Source: an uncultured bacterium (GTDB lineage Bacteria; Fidelibacterota; Marinisomatia; Marinisomatales; UBA1611). Taken from it: DNA of 42,925 nt. The position numbers and the translations under genes were made by a program. The DNA lies in NCBI GenBank assembly GCA_905478065.1, contig CAJQGZ010000064.1, positions 1-42,925 on the forward strand, in the 5' to 3' direction. Position 1 is the stretch's first letter, and each line of letters begins with the position of its first letter. Of the stretch, positions 16,984 through 24,559 are shown in pieces. Under the pieces are notes generated by a model. The model was given only the letters and a program-made list of their open reading frames with translations, was not told the DNA's origin and searched no databases.

Positions 16984-17516
16984 TTCTTTTTTAGTTCTAC
17001 GCTGACGTTTACTTTAATTATTTCAGCAATATTTTCTCTGACGATCTTAGGCACTTTTATATTGTAATCTACTAAATTAACATTAAAAACACATTCCCCT
17101 CTAATCAAGTCAGAAGATAACCACATTGCACCAGACTGCTTTATCTTATTCGTTTGGCCATGCATTGTTAAGTCACCTTCAATAAAAACTTCTAATGAAT
17201 CTTTTGACAGTTCAATATTGTTCCAGCCTAATACTTTGCCTTTAAACACCGCTTTCGGGTACACGTCTGATTCAAGATAGCTTTCATTAAAATGCTCCTG
17301 CATCAAAGCATTTTTAAAGGTGAAAGCTTTTATCGGCACTTGAAATGCAAATTGACCATTGTTTCTATCCAACACACATGAAATCTGGTTGTTGATTGCT
17401 TTTATATCTTCAATAGGAGTTGAAGAAAAAAAATCTATATTACCAGAACGTGTTAGATATAAATCCTTTGCAAATAGGGATGATAACAGAAGGCTTATAA
17501 AAAAAACCTTATTCAT
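16980..17516 (-). CDS. Secreted YceI-family protein
   Basis: About 178 residues from the ATG at 17516, which gives a clean signal peptide (NKVFFISLLLSSLFA); an in-frame ATG at 17537 would add seven residues and overlap the upstream gene. Family features: SGNIDFFSSTPIEDIKA, VPIKAFTFKNALMQEHFNE, YPKAVFKG and GDLTMHGQTNKI. YceI proteins are lipocalin-like barrels that bind isoprenoid quinone-like lipids in the periplasm. It sits in a three-gene unit with a cytochrome c lipoprotein (11 bases upstream) and a DUF5777 barrel (overlap), which fits an extracytoplasmic redox or lipid role, but that is inference. Confidence 0.92.
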   Translation of the reverse strand: MNKVFFISLLLSSLFAKDLYLTRSGNIDFFSSTPIEDIKAINNQISCVLDRNNGQFAFQVPIKAFTFKNALMQEHFNESYLESDVYPKAVFKGKVLGWNNIELSKDSLEVFIEGDLTMHGQTNKIKQSGAMWLSSDLIRGECVFNVNLVDYNIKVPKIVRENIAEIIKVNVSVELKKK

Positions 17517-17527
17517 ATTAATTCTTT

Positions 17528-17875
17528 TTACTGGCATAATTGTTCTGCAAAATTTTGTATAGCATCAATGCTCTGTTGCGATAGTTTTTCCGATCCGAGC
17601 GGCATAAAAAGAGGGTTTGATACTTCCATATTTATTCTACTAATTACATTACCACTCATAATTCCACCCACTGCAGCATCAAAACTATCCAAGGCAAGGT
17701 TCCCACTTTGATTAGAAGCTGAATGACAGGCTGTGCATTGACTGGCTAATATTGGAGCAACTGATTCTTCATACAATAATTCCATTTCTGCACAATCATA
17801 TATTATATAATCGGATTCAATATTAGTTTCACAGCTCATTACGATTAGAAGGAATAAATAAATTATTATTTTCAT
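17528..17875 (-). CDS. Monohaem cytochrome c-type lipoprotein
   Basis: 115 residues. Lipoprotein signal with Cys15 (IVMSC), haem attachment motif C-T-A-C-H at 47-51, and a likely axial methionine at Met91 (LFMPLGSEKLS). The surrounding pattern (APILASQCTACH, SGNLALDSFDAAVGG) is that of short planctomycete-type/C-type cytochromes. It should be anchored in the periplasm or outer membrane and shuttle electrons. First gene of the minus-strand trio with YceI and DUF5777, and divergent from the OB-fold gene at 17954. Confidence 0.9.
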   Translation of the reverse strand: MKIIIYLFLLIVMSCETNIESDYIIYDCAEMELLYEESVAPILASQCTACHSASNQSGNLALDSFDAAVGGIMSGNVISRINMEVSNPLFMPLGSEKLSQQSIDAIQNFAEQLCQ

Positions 17876-17953
17876 ATGTTTGCTACTTATTTATTTAATT
17901 TGTCCGCATATAAACGTAAGCAATAAACATGACAATGACTATAATTGTCAATA

Positions 17954-18355
17954 ATGAACAATAAAAAAATATTAATCGGATTTACTTTTTTCTCTGCCAT
18001 AGTAATTTTTGCTATTGTCTACTTCAGCTTCAATAAGCCGCATAAAAATTTTGTTAAAGCTTCTTTTGAGTACACAATTCAATCCACCGAACTTTTTCAA
18101 AAGTATCAGCTTGATGTGTCAAATGCTAATACAAGTTTTCTAGATAAAGTCTTATTAATAAATGGAACAATTAAAGAAATAAGTTCTAATATGATTATTC
18201 TCGATGGCAATACCGTTTGCTCTTTTAATCCTGCTCAAACTATTGACCCTAAATTAAAGCTAGCAGACAAGATATCTATTAAAGGGCGATGTCTCGGTTA
18301 TGATGACCTTTTAGAAGAGGTTAGGATTGATAACTGCTCTCTCATGCAAAACTAA
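17954..18355 (+). CDS. Membrane-anchored OB-fold (tRNA_anti-like) protein, second copy
   Basis: 133 residues from the ATG at 17954 (a TTG at 17945 is the alternative). One N-terminal membrane helix (about residues 5-25), then the OB-like domain with VLLINGTIKEIS, a conserved cysteine (GNTVCSF) and KISIKGRCLGYD. It resembles the protein at 15696-16100 over the whole domain. The 3' end overlaps the convergent dnaE2 gene by 14 bases. Divergent from the cytochrome lipoprotein with about 78 bases between them, room for two promoters. Function unknown. Confidence 0.75.
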   Translation: MNNKKILIGFTFFSAIVIFAIVYFSFNKPHKNFVKASFEYTIQSTELFQKYQLDVSNANTSFLDKVLLINGTIKEISSNMIILDGNTVCSFNPAQTIDPKLKLADKISIKGRCLGYDDLLEEVRIDNCSLMQN

Positions 18356-21353
18356 CTGACTTAGTCTTTTTTACCCATTCTCTTAAACTAACCATTTTAT
18401 CAACATTAATATTGTATACTCCAAAAGAGGCCTCCACTTTTCCATAAATAATAAATAATGTTTCCCAATTCATAATATCACCAAACTCAGCAAACACTTT
18501 CGGAAACAAAATACACTCATACGTATCTGTTTCGTCTTCTAAGGTTAAAAACTGCATTGGTTCATTTTGATTCGTTTGTGTTTCTTTACGCGTAACGTAA
18601 ACTCCTAAGAGATAGATATATTGACCTAACTTTTTTGGTATATCTTTAGCAAGACCAATCCGCTTACTCACAAAAGAACGATATGGTTCTAAGGGATGGA
18701 GACTGACAGGATAACCGAAAGAACCAATTTCCAGCCTATATATTTCATATTTTGTGAGTACTTCTATAATAGGAGCACGGTTCAAAGGCTCGTTGTTATC
18801 TTTACCGTTAAGATGAAACTCAGCAACTATATATGCAATTTGCCTATGACTTTTATCGTGACATAATTTTTTAAAACATTGCGCATTTGTTAACGCCATT
18901 GCATCGGATAAATCAATTTTCACTCTAAATAAAAAGTCCTCTAAAGATAAAAAGTTTCCAGACTTTCTATTTTCTAATATTACTTTCACTGTATTTTTTT
19001 TTAAGCGCTTGATACTCATGAAACCCATTAAAATCTGATTATTCTCTCCTATCCATTCGTATTTACTGTCATTGATATCTGGTGTGTGTATCGCTACCCC
19101 AAAACGTTTTGCCTCACTCATGTAGGCATATGAAGAATAATAACCACCCTGATTTGATATTACTGAGGAAATGAACTCTGCAGTAAAATGCGTTTTAAGA
19201 TATGCACAGGTAAAAGCAAGCATTGCATAAGAAGCGGAATGAGGTTTGCAAAATGAAAAACCTTTAAAAGAAGATATCATTTGCCAGGTTTGATCAATTG
19301 TATCAGGTTTGTAACCTCTTTTGAATGCGTTTTTAAAAAATGTGTTTTTCCAATTATTTATTTTATGCTCATCAGAGTTACGAGAGATTACTTTTCTTAA
19401 CTTATTTGCTTCTGCATAACCCAATCCAGTCATTATCATAACGACCATAGATACTTGTTCTTCATAAACCATAATACCATATGTCTCATTTAAACAAATT
19501 AAATCCGGATGAACTAAACTCCACTTTTGTCCATGTATTCTATCTAACATTAAATTCGTGAAACGATTAGCTGCGGGGCGAATGATTGATGAGAAAATAA
19601 CAATATGTTCAAAATCGACAACTTTAGCCTTCGCCATTAACTGCCTAACGGCAGGGCTTTCAATATAAAAAACGCCCATTGTTTTACCCGCTCTCATAAT
19701 CTCTCTCGTTTTGGAATCTTCTAGAGGCTGTATCTTATGATAATTAATATAGGGGATTTTATCTGTACTCGATTGGAGATTAATTCGTTTTATTGTATCT
19801 CGTACAACTGCTAAACTACGATTACCAAGAAGATCAATTTTAAGTAAGCCTGAATCTTCGATTTGATCTTTTTCCCACTCTACAATTTGTATTCCCTTTG
19901 GCGCTTTCAAAACAGGGACATACTTACATATTTCATCCGGAACAATCACAACACCTCCTGGATGGACAGAAGAATGTCTGAACACACCTAATAGGCTCTC
20001 ACTAATTTGCAGAACATTCTTCATGTTATCATCAATATCCAAGACAGCATTATTCTTAACTTTTTTTATTATTTTTTTATTAGAACTGAATGACTTTATT
20101 CGTTTTGTAACACTTTTAATTTGCTCATTTGAAAGACCATGAACTTTCCCAACCTCGCGAATTGTAGACCTTGGTTTTAAAAAAACCTGATTCGAAACCA
20201 TTGCAGTACGTTCATTTCCATATTTCTTAAAAACATAGTCAATAATCCTATCTCGCTCATCCCAAGGAAAATCTATGTCGATATCTGGCATATCAATTCT
20301 TTCTGGATGAATAAAACGATCAAATGACAAGTTATACTTCATAGGATCTACCTGTGTAATAAATAAACAGTAACTAACAACCGAGGCTGCGGCAGAACCT
20401 CTTCCAATAGTTGATTTAGTTTGAGAAACAATATCATTCACAATCAAAAAATAAGGAGCAAAACCCTTTTGAGTAATTAATCTTAATTCAGACTCAATGC
20501 GATTAATCAAATCATTTGTTATCTTTTCATAACGTATTGCAGCTCCTTGATAAGCATATTCTTTCAATTTTTTATTTGCTTGAAAAGTATCTTTCAATGA
20601 TAGTCCTGGGAAAATAGTATTAATAAATGACCATTTATTTTTACATCTTTTTGCTAGATAATAACTATTGTTAATTGCATCGAGGCTATTTGGAAAAAGG
20701 TCAAACATGTCCGTTTCTTTCCTAAACCAATGCTCCTTACTTTTATAATCGCAGCCATTCAAACTATTTAAAGTACTGTTAAGATCAATCGCTCTTAATG
20801 TTTTATGCGAAAGATGATCTAGAGGTGTTTCATAATAAACATCGCCCGTTGCAATTATTTCAAGTTTGTGTTTTTTAGATAACTTTCTCGCAAATGACTC
20901 TTCGACACCTGGCCTCAGTTCAATAAAAAGACGATCCTCCGGTATTATATTTTTTAAGCGTTCAATCAAGGATGATTGGTAAGCTAGAACAAATATTCCT
21001 TTTGAATTTTCTTTTATTATATCAACAACTGAACAAATGGGGTTTACGTAGTAATTAGTTATTGCCCGGCACATGTTTTCATATCCGATATCATTCTCAA
21101 CAAGGATAACAACCTCGTCCATACTTGTTATGAGGTTAACACCAGCAATCGGTGCCACTTTATTTGATTGAGAAAATTGAACAAAATTTATAAAACCTCT
21201 GACCGTATTAACATCCGTCAAAGCAATACTCTGTTGCGATTTACTGAGCGTGATTATGTCTTTAAGTGTAAGCGTACTCTGCATTTTTGAATACACTGAA
21301 TGAATATTTAAATTGATAAACATAAAAAAATAATGCCATGGATTACATGACAA
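18342..21353 (-). CDS. dnaE2: Error-prone DNA polymerase DnaE2/ImuC
   Basis: Catalytic C-family polymerase of the SOS mutagenesis system. About 1003 residues, typical for DnaE2 and shorter than replicative DnaE. Active-site acids are intact: PDIDID near 353-358 and KIDLLG near 503-508. GRGSAAASVVSYCL precedes the first, and a C-terminal OB-fold (YLLGVYVTRKE) is present. The PHP domain is degraded: the expected H-x-H reads N-I-H and the LTDHD motif reads LTDVN, so its metal site is lost. An internal ATG at 21323 gives MFINLNIHSVYS, matching family N-termini, and may be the true start; the longer start leaves a 10-base gap to imuB. Third protein of lexA-imuB-dnaE2. Confidence 0.95.
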   Translation of the reverse strand: MSCNPWHYFFMFINLNIHSVYSKMQSTLTLKDIITLSKSQQSIALTDVNTVRGFINFVQFSQSNKVAPIAGVNLITSMDEVVILVENDIGYENMCRAITNYYVNPICSVVDIIKENSKGIFVLAYQSSLIERLKNIIPEDRLFIELRPGVEESFARKLSKKHKLEIIATGDVYYETPLDHLSHKTLRAIDLNSTLNSLNGCDYKSKEHWFRKETDMFDLFPNSLDAINNSYYLAKRCKNKWSFINTIFPGLSLKDTFQANKKLKEYAYQGAAIRYEKITNDLINRIESELRLITQKGFAPYFLIVNDIVSQTKSTIGRGSAAASVVSYCLFITQVDPMKYNLSFDRFIHPERIDMPDIDIDFPWDERDRIIDYVFKKYGNERTAMVSNQVFLKPRSTIREVGKVHGLSNEQIKSVTKRIKSFSSNKKIIKKVKNNAVLDIDDNMKNVLQISESLLGVFRHSSVHPGGVVIVPDEICKYVPVLKAPKGIQIVEWEKDQIEDSGLLKIDLLGNRSLAVVRDTIKRINLQSSTDKIPYINYHKIQPLEDSKTREIMRAGKTMGVFYIESPAVRQLMAKAKVVDFEHIVIFSSIIRPAANRFTNLMLDRIHGQKWSLVHPDLICLNETYGIMVYEEQVSMVVMIMTGLGYAEANKLRKVISRNSDEHKINNWKNTFFKNAFKRGYKPDTIDQTWQMISSFKGFSFCKPHSASYAMLAFTCAYLKTHFTAEFISSVISNQGGYYSSYAYMSEAKRFGVAIHTPDINDSKYEWIGENNQILMGFMSIKRLKKNTVKVILENRKSGNFLSLEDFLFRVKIDLSDAMALTNAQCFKKLCHDKSHRQIAYIVAEFHLNGKDNNEPLNRAPIIEVLTKYEIYRLEIGSFGYPVSLHPLEPYRSFVSKRIGLAKDIPKKLGQYIYLLGVYVTRKETQTNQNEPMQFLTLEDETDTYECILFPKVFAEFGDIMNWETLFIIYGKVEASFGVYNINVDKMVSLREWVKKTKSVSFA

Positions 21354-21363
21354 ATATTATAAT

Positions 21364-22527
21364 TTAGCCCAATGCATGTAATACGTTCGCTTTTTTTATA
21401 ATTGTTATACCATATTTACGACGTATTTTTTCAACGGCTCTAGATATTTCCATATCACGTGACTCAGAGTCAAAAAATAAATTCTTCTGTTCAGTATAAG
21501 GCTTGAATTGGCTCAAGTCTAATAAGATACTCCTTATTGAAACACGCCTATTATTTGCCTTCGCAAACAACTTTTTGCACTTTTTACTGATCGAAATATC
21601 ATCCGGGTAATTAGCACTTCCAATTATACTAGAACTATAGCCATCAACATAGTGGACCTCCAGCCTAATTCTTTTTGCTATTTGTCCACGCTTCCTCAAT
21701 TGAAATGCTACTTTTTCCGATAAATCTTGCACAGCAGATAAAAGAACATATTGATTGTTTGTATTTTTAGGCAAAACTAATTGTTCTAGCAAATGATCCT
21801 TGAATATAGGCGGCCTGACTAATGATGTATCTCTACCAACTGCTTCGTCTGCTAACTGAACAGCGTTTACGCCAAACAATGTTCGAAAATCTTCAGCACA
21901 TTTAGTCAAGATTTGTAGTTGGAAAATTTTATCTATGAATAGAAAGTGTAGTATCCTATGTACAGGTTTGAGCCTAGCCGTTGGCAGGACATTAAAGCTT
22001 AAAGGAGCAAGAAATTGATTTTCTAATCCAAAATGAACTTCGTGGATACTCTCATGAACAACATTAGTAATGATTCTACTAACAAGTTTATTCGCACTAA
22101 TTCCTATTACTGAAAATAGACTAATACGGCTTTCTATTTTTTTAATAACAGACAAACCAAAGTCTTTTATACTATCTTGAGATCGAACCATACCTTTCAT
22201 ATCCATATAAAAACCATTCATCCCACTTGGTTCTACAATAGGTGTAAACTTAGAAAGTGTATCATAGGTATATTTATTTACACGCTGATACAAGGCACGA
22301 TTGTATGGTAAAAATTGAACCATTTGTTTTTTCTTTTTTGCAATAGAAACTTTCATCCCTTCGTACAAGCCTTCTTCCTTTGCTTCGTTTGAAAGAGATA
22401 TAATCGTACCACTACTATCGGCAGAAGATATGATAGCAATAGGGCGCGTTTTTAAAGTTGGATCAACTGTCCTTTCCGCTTGTAACTCTATCGAATCTAA
22501 ATTGAGATAAAATACTTCAGATAACAT
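21364..22527 (-). CDS. imuB: ImuB, inactive Y-family polymerase homologue
   Basis: 387 residues with a Y-family (DinB/UmuC) fold, but the three catalytic acids are replaced. The V-D-M-D motif reads L-N-L-D (residues 8-11), so the first Asp is Asn. The S-I-D-E-A-Y motif reads G-M-N-G-F-Y (about 100-105), so the Asp-Glu pair is Asn-Gly. Loss of catalysis is the hallmark of ImuB, the scaffold that links DnaE2 to the sliding clamp. A QKNLFF stretch near 343-348 fits a clamp-binding motif (Q-x-x-L-F). It lies between lexA and dnaE2 with gaps of 12 and 10 bases. No imuA/recA-like partner is present in the window. Confidence 0.92.
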   Translation of the reverse strand: MLSEVFYLNLDSIELQAERTVDPTLKTRPIAIISSADSSGTIISLSNEAKEEGLYEGMKVSIAKKKKQMVQFLPYNRALYQRVNKYTYDTLSKFTPIVEPSGMNGFYMDMKGMVRSQDSIKDFGLSVIKKIESRISLFSVIGISANKLVSRIITNVVHESIHEVHFGLENQFLAPLSFNVLPTARLKPVHRILHFLFIDKIFQLQILTKCAEDFRTLFGVNAVQLADEAVGRDTSLVRPPIFKDHLLEQLVLPKNTNNQYVLLSAVQDLSEKVAFQLRKRGQIAKRIRLEVHYVDGYSSSIIGSANYPDDISISKKCKKLFAKANNRRVSIRSILLDLSQFKPYTEQKNLFFDSESRDMEISRAVEKIRRKYGITIIKKANVLHALG

Positions 22528-22539
22528 TCATGACGTGTA

Positions 22540-23154
22540 TTAACTAGGATATTCTCGAAAAGAATATAAAAGCACGCCGTTTATATTAAATCTATCTGTC
22601 TCTTTAATAGTAATAACTGGAAAACTAGGATTGCGAGGGTGTAACTCTATATGATTTGTTTTGGGGACATAACACTTTAACGTTGCTTCATCATTAATGA
22701 GAGCAACCACAATTTGCCCTGATCTAGCTGTAGCTGTTTTTTTAACTACAATATAATCACCATCTTGAATTTGTTCATCTATCATTGATTGTCCTCGAAC
22801 CTGTAAGACAAAATTATCAGGATGAACCAAAGAAAGTGGAACTGTAACACTATTTGGCGTTTCTAATGCCTCAATAGGCTCTCCTGCGGCAATCAGGCCC
22901 AATAACGGCAAACAAGCCTCGGGATGCGTGGCGTGCTCTTGCGTTAATGTTAATGCCCGTTTGCCGTTAGAGCCTTTCGTACGATATAAATGACCTTCTT
23001 TCTCAAGCGTTTTAACATACCAATCCACTGTCCCTAAAGATTTAAAACCAAGCCCAGACATTATCTCATCATACGCTGGCGCTTCACCTTGCATGAGAGT
23101 AAAATTCTTTATGAAGTTCAAAAACTTTTTCTGCTTTAGGGACAGCGGTTTCAT
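22540..23154 (-). CDS. lexA: LexA repressor
   Basis: 204 residues: an N-terminal winged helix (about 1-65, LSLKQKKFLNFIKNF then GTVDWYVKTLEKEGHL) and a C-terminal self-cleaving domain. The cleavage site is Ala90-Gly91 (LIAAGEP), with nucleophile Ser123 (GQSMIDEQ) and base Lys160 (DEATLKCY). All are intact, so RecA-stimulated autocleavage is expected. The start is firm: no alternative start codon lies between it and an upstream in-frame stop. There is no Shine-Dalgarno, but a 51-codon frame ends across its ATG with an ATGA overlap, which suggests coupled translation. It likely represses its own operon through the repeat at 23315-23334. Confidence 0.95.
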   Translation of the reverse strand: MKPLSLKQKKFLNFIKNFTLMQGEAPAYDEIMSGLGFKSLGTVDWYVKTLEKEGHLYRTKGSNGKRALTLTQEHATHPEACLPLLGLIAAGEPIEALETPNSVTVPLSLVHPDNFVLQVRGQSMIDEQIQDGDYIVVKKTATARSGQIVVALINDEATLKCYVPKTNHIELHPRNPSFPVITIKETDRFNINGVLLYSFREYPS

Positions 23155-23306
23155 GACGTTAAAGAATGGCTGCCTTGTTGCCGCCCTAATGAATCATAAG
23201 CGCGATATAAATGGTTTTCATTCATCTCATACCTATTGATGCGATTGATCGCTCGTAGGACTATGAGTGAACTTTTTCTTTGTTTTTTACTTTTTAATCT
23301 AAACAT
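23151..23306 (-). CDS. Small basic ORF (51 aa) leading the lexA-imuB-dnaE2 operon
   Basis: A frame from ATG at 23306 to TGA at 23151-23153 encodes 51 residues, beginning MFRLKSKKQRKSSLIVLRA and ending GSHSLTS. It starts about 24 bases after the predicted transcription start and its TGA overlaps the lexA ATG as ATGA. A GAG lies eight bases before its ATG. The N-terminal third is strongly basic (K/R) and there is no membrane segment. Because lexA has no ribosome-binding site of its own, translation of this frame would explain lexA expression. It may be a functional peptide, a coupling leader, or both. I do not recognise it and it is not ImuA. Confidence 0.5.
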   Translation of the reverse strand: MFRLKSKKQRKSSLIVLRAINRINRYEMNENHLYRAYDSLGRQQGSHSLTS

Positions 23307-23314
23307 ATTATTTA

Positions 23315-23334
23315 CTCGTAAGTTGCTCGTAAGT
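23315..23334 (-). promoter_or_regulatory. Candidate LexA operator: direct repeat with 11-bp period
   Basis: CTCGTAAGT occurs at 23315-23323 and again at 23326-23334 (minus strand ACTTACGAG twice). The period is 11 bp, about one helical turn, and it lies on the expected start site just downstream of the -10 box. LexA sites differ between phyla; alphaproteobacterial LexA uses GTTC-N7-GTTC, also an 11-bp direct repeat. The position and periodicity fit repression of the lexA operon; binding is inferred. Confidence 0.6.
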
Positions 23335-23336
23335 AG

Positions 23337-23364
23337 TTTATAAAAGAAAAGCGTTACAAGTCAA
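23337..23364 (-). promoter_or_regulatory. Sigma-70-type promoter for the lexA operon
   Basis: On the minus strand TTGACT (23359-23364) and TATAAA (23337-23342) are separated by 16 bases, close to consensus. The start site would be near 23330, inside the direct repeat, giving a leader of about 24 bases before the 51-codon ORF. Confidence 0.7.
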
Positions 23365-23377
23365 GAGTTGATATGGC

Positions 23378-23605
23378 TTAAACTAAGCTATGATTGATTA
23401 GATCGTCGATTTCACTATGCTCAGGGAATCGACCCAGGGATTTTTTTGAAAAAATAAGCTTATCTTCAAGACATACTTCAAACACGCCACCACCACTTGA
23501 TATAAGCTCTATTTCAACTTCATACTTCCCTTTTAAATATTCCTCCAAACTGGAGGCTTTAGGCAGGTAGTTTCAAACGTTACAATATTCTATAGATATT
23601 TTCAT
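23378..23605 (-). CDS. selW: SelW/Rdx-family selenoprotein (in-frame UGA = selenocysteine)
   Basis: Reading from ATG at 23605 to TAA at 23378-23380 gives 75 residues with one internal TGA at 23573-23575 (residue 11). The N-terminus reads KISIEYCNVUNYLPKA if TGA is selenocysteine, exactly the C-x-x-U redox motif of SelW (YCGAUGY in mammals). The remaining pattern also matches: a GGGVFEV strand, then KLIFSKKSLGRFP, then a C-terminal helix. A hairpin meeting bacterial SECIS spacing lies 17-31 bases after the UGA. Other genes here use TGA as stop (for example clpP's neighbour tig and yceI), so this is local recoding. Rdx proteins are thioredoxin-fold redox proteins. It lies 30 bases after the PAP2 gene stop on the same strand and 14 bases before the lexA promoter. 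Confidence 0.88.
23542..23556 (-). promoter_or_regulatory. Bacterial SECIS-like hairpin of the selW gene
   Basis: On the minus strand CCTCC (23552-23556), AGTTT (23547-23551) and GGAGG (23542-23546) form a five-pair GC-rich stem, extendable by one A-T pair. The loop starts 22 bases after the UGA and has G as its second base. Published bacterial SECIS rules put the apical loop about 16-37 bases after UGA with a G among its first two bases. It is within the coding region, as SelB-dependent elements are. Confidence 0.7.
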
Positions 23606-23635
23606 AATTCTTATTTTTATATATCAGTATATTAA

Positions 23636-24451
23636 TTAAAACTTATAGGATAGGCGAGTTTTAATTTTGCCAGCTGATTGCAATGATAATGAAACATTCA
23701 CATTGCTATTTTCTCTATGCCATTTTGGAACAAGCATTCCAATAGCACCACCAACAATATAACCTGTGACCAAATCTGAAGGGAAATGCTTTCCAGCATC
23801 ATAACGATAATATGCTGTACAAGCAGGAATCAAAAAGGCTGAGGTCCATAGATATGGTGAAATTTTACTATTTGGGTTATAGTCATCATACATACTTGCC
23901 ATTAAAAACCAAGAAACAGCAGCTATGGAAGTGTGGCCTGAAAAGAAGCTTTTTTTATTGTCTTTCTTTAACCTGTAATCACGAGGAGCCTTATCGCCGT
24001 AAAGATAAGGCCTAGGCCGACCAACTAATACCTTAGTGAAATTTGTAATACCTACAGTTAAAAAAAGGCTTTCTGCCCATATTAAAGAAAAGTTTTGATA
24101 ATCATTCCGGATTTTTTTATTTGCCATCAATACACCTGGTATCGCGAGACTAGAAAAAAGTAAAACATCACTCATTGCTATGCTTTTTAAACTCCAATTA
24201 TCTATTGCCTTCGAATCATATTTTGGAATATTCTTAGAATTTAAATTTGATATATTATCCAAGCTCATTGGAGCATAATCCATTAGCACAGAACCTAATA
24301 GCAAGCTGGCGCTAAGCCCCGCAATTTTCAAATCAAGATTGTTTGAAAATGAGTACGGTGAACTATTTTTTTCTTGCCCCATACCAGGAGAAGATACAAT
24401 TGTTATAAGTAGTAAAACTATTCGTGTTAGCTCAATACTATTTTTATTCAT
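23636..24451 (-). CDS. PAP2-family (type 2 phosphatidic acid) phosphatase
   Basis: 271 residues with a signal peptide or N-terminal helix and further hydrophobic segments. The three PAP2 motifs are present: KVLVGRPRP (140-148), FSGHTS (170-175) and RYDAGKHFPSD (216-226), so the phosphatase site looks intact. The family dephosphorylates lipid phosphates such as phosphatidic acid or undecaprenyl pyrophosphate at the membrane. A beta-rich C-terminal tail (NVNVSLSLQ, RLSYKF) resembles an outer-membrane ending. selW begins 30 bases after the stop, so they may share a transcript; glpK lies 108 bases upstream. Confidence 0.9.
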   Translation of the reverse strand: MNKNSIELTRIVLLLITIVSSPGMGQEKNSSPYSFSNNLDLKIAGLSASLLLGSVLMDYAPMSLDNISNLNSKNIPKYDSKAIDNWSLKSIAMSDVLLFSSLAIPGVLMANKKIRNDYQNFSLIWAESLFLTVGITNFTKVLVGRPRPYLYGDKAPRDYRLKKDNKKSFFSGHTSIAAVSWFLMASMYDDYNPNSKISPYLWTSAFLIPACTAYYRYDAGKHFPSDLVTGYIVGGAIGMLVPKWHRENSNVNVSLSLQSAGKIKTRLSYKF

Positions 24452-24559
24452 ATTCTTATAATACTACCCATTAAGTGAAAAACATATTAGTGAAATTAAA
24501 GAAGAGTTGAGAAAAAATCGAATTAAGGCAAAGTCTAACAGAATTTTAAATTAAATATT

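Noticed and set aside
21364-22527. Active DNA polymerase IV (dinB)
   Set aside because: All three catalytic acids are replaced, and the gene lies between lexA and dnaE2, which is the ImuB setting.
23573-23575. TGA inside the selW frame read as a nonsense mutation or pseudogene
   Set aside because: The frame continues with clear Rdx-family similarity, the TGA falls precisely at the known selenocysteine site, and a SECIS-like hairpin follows. A random stop would not show all three.
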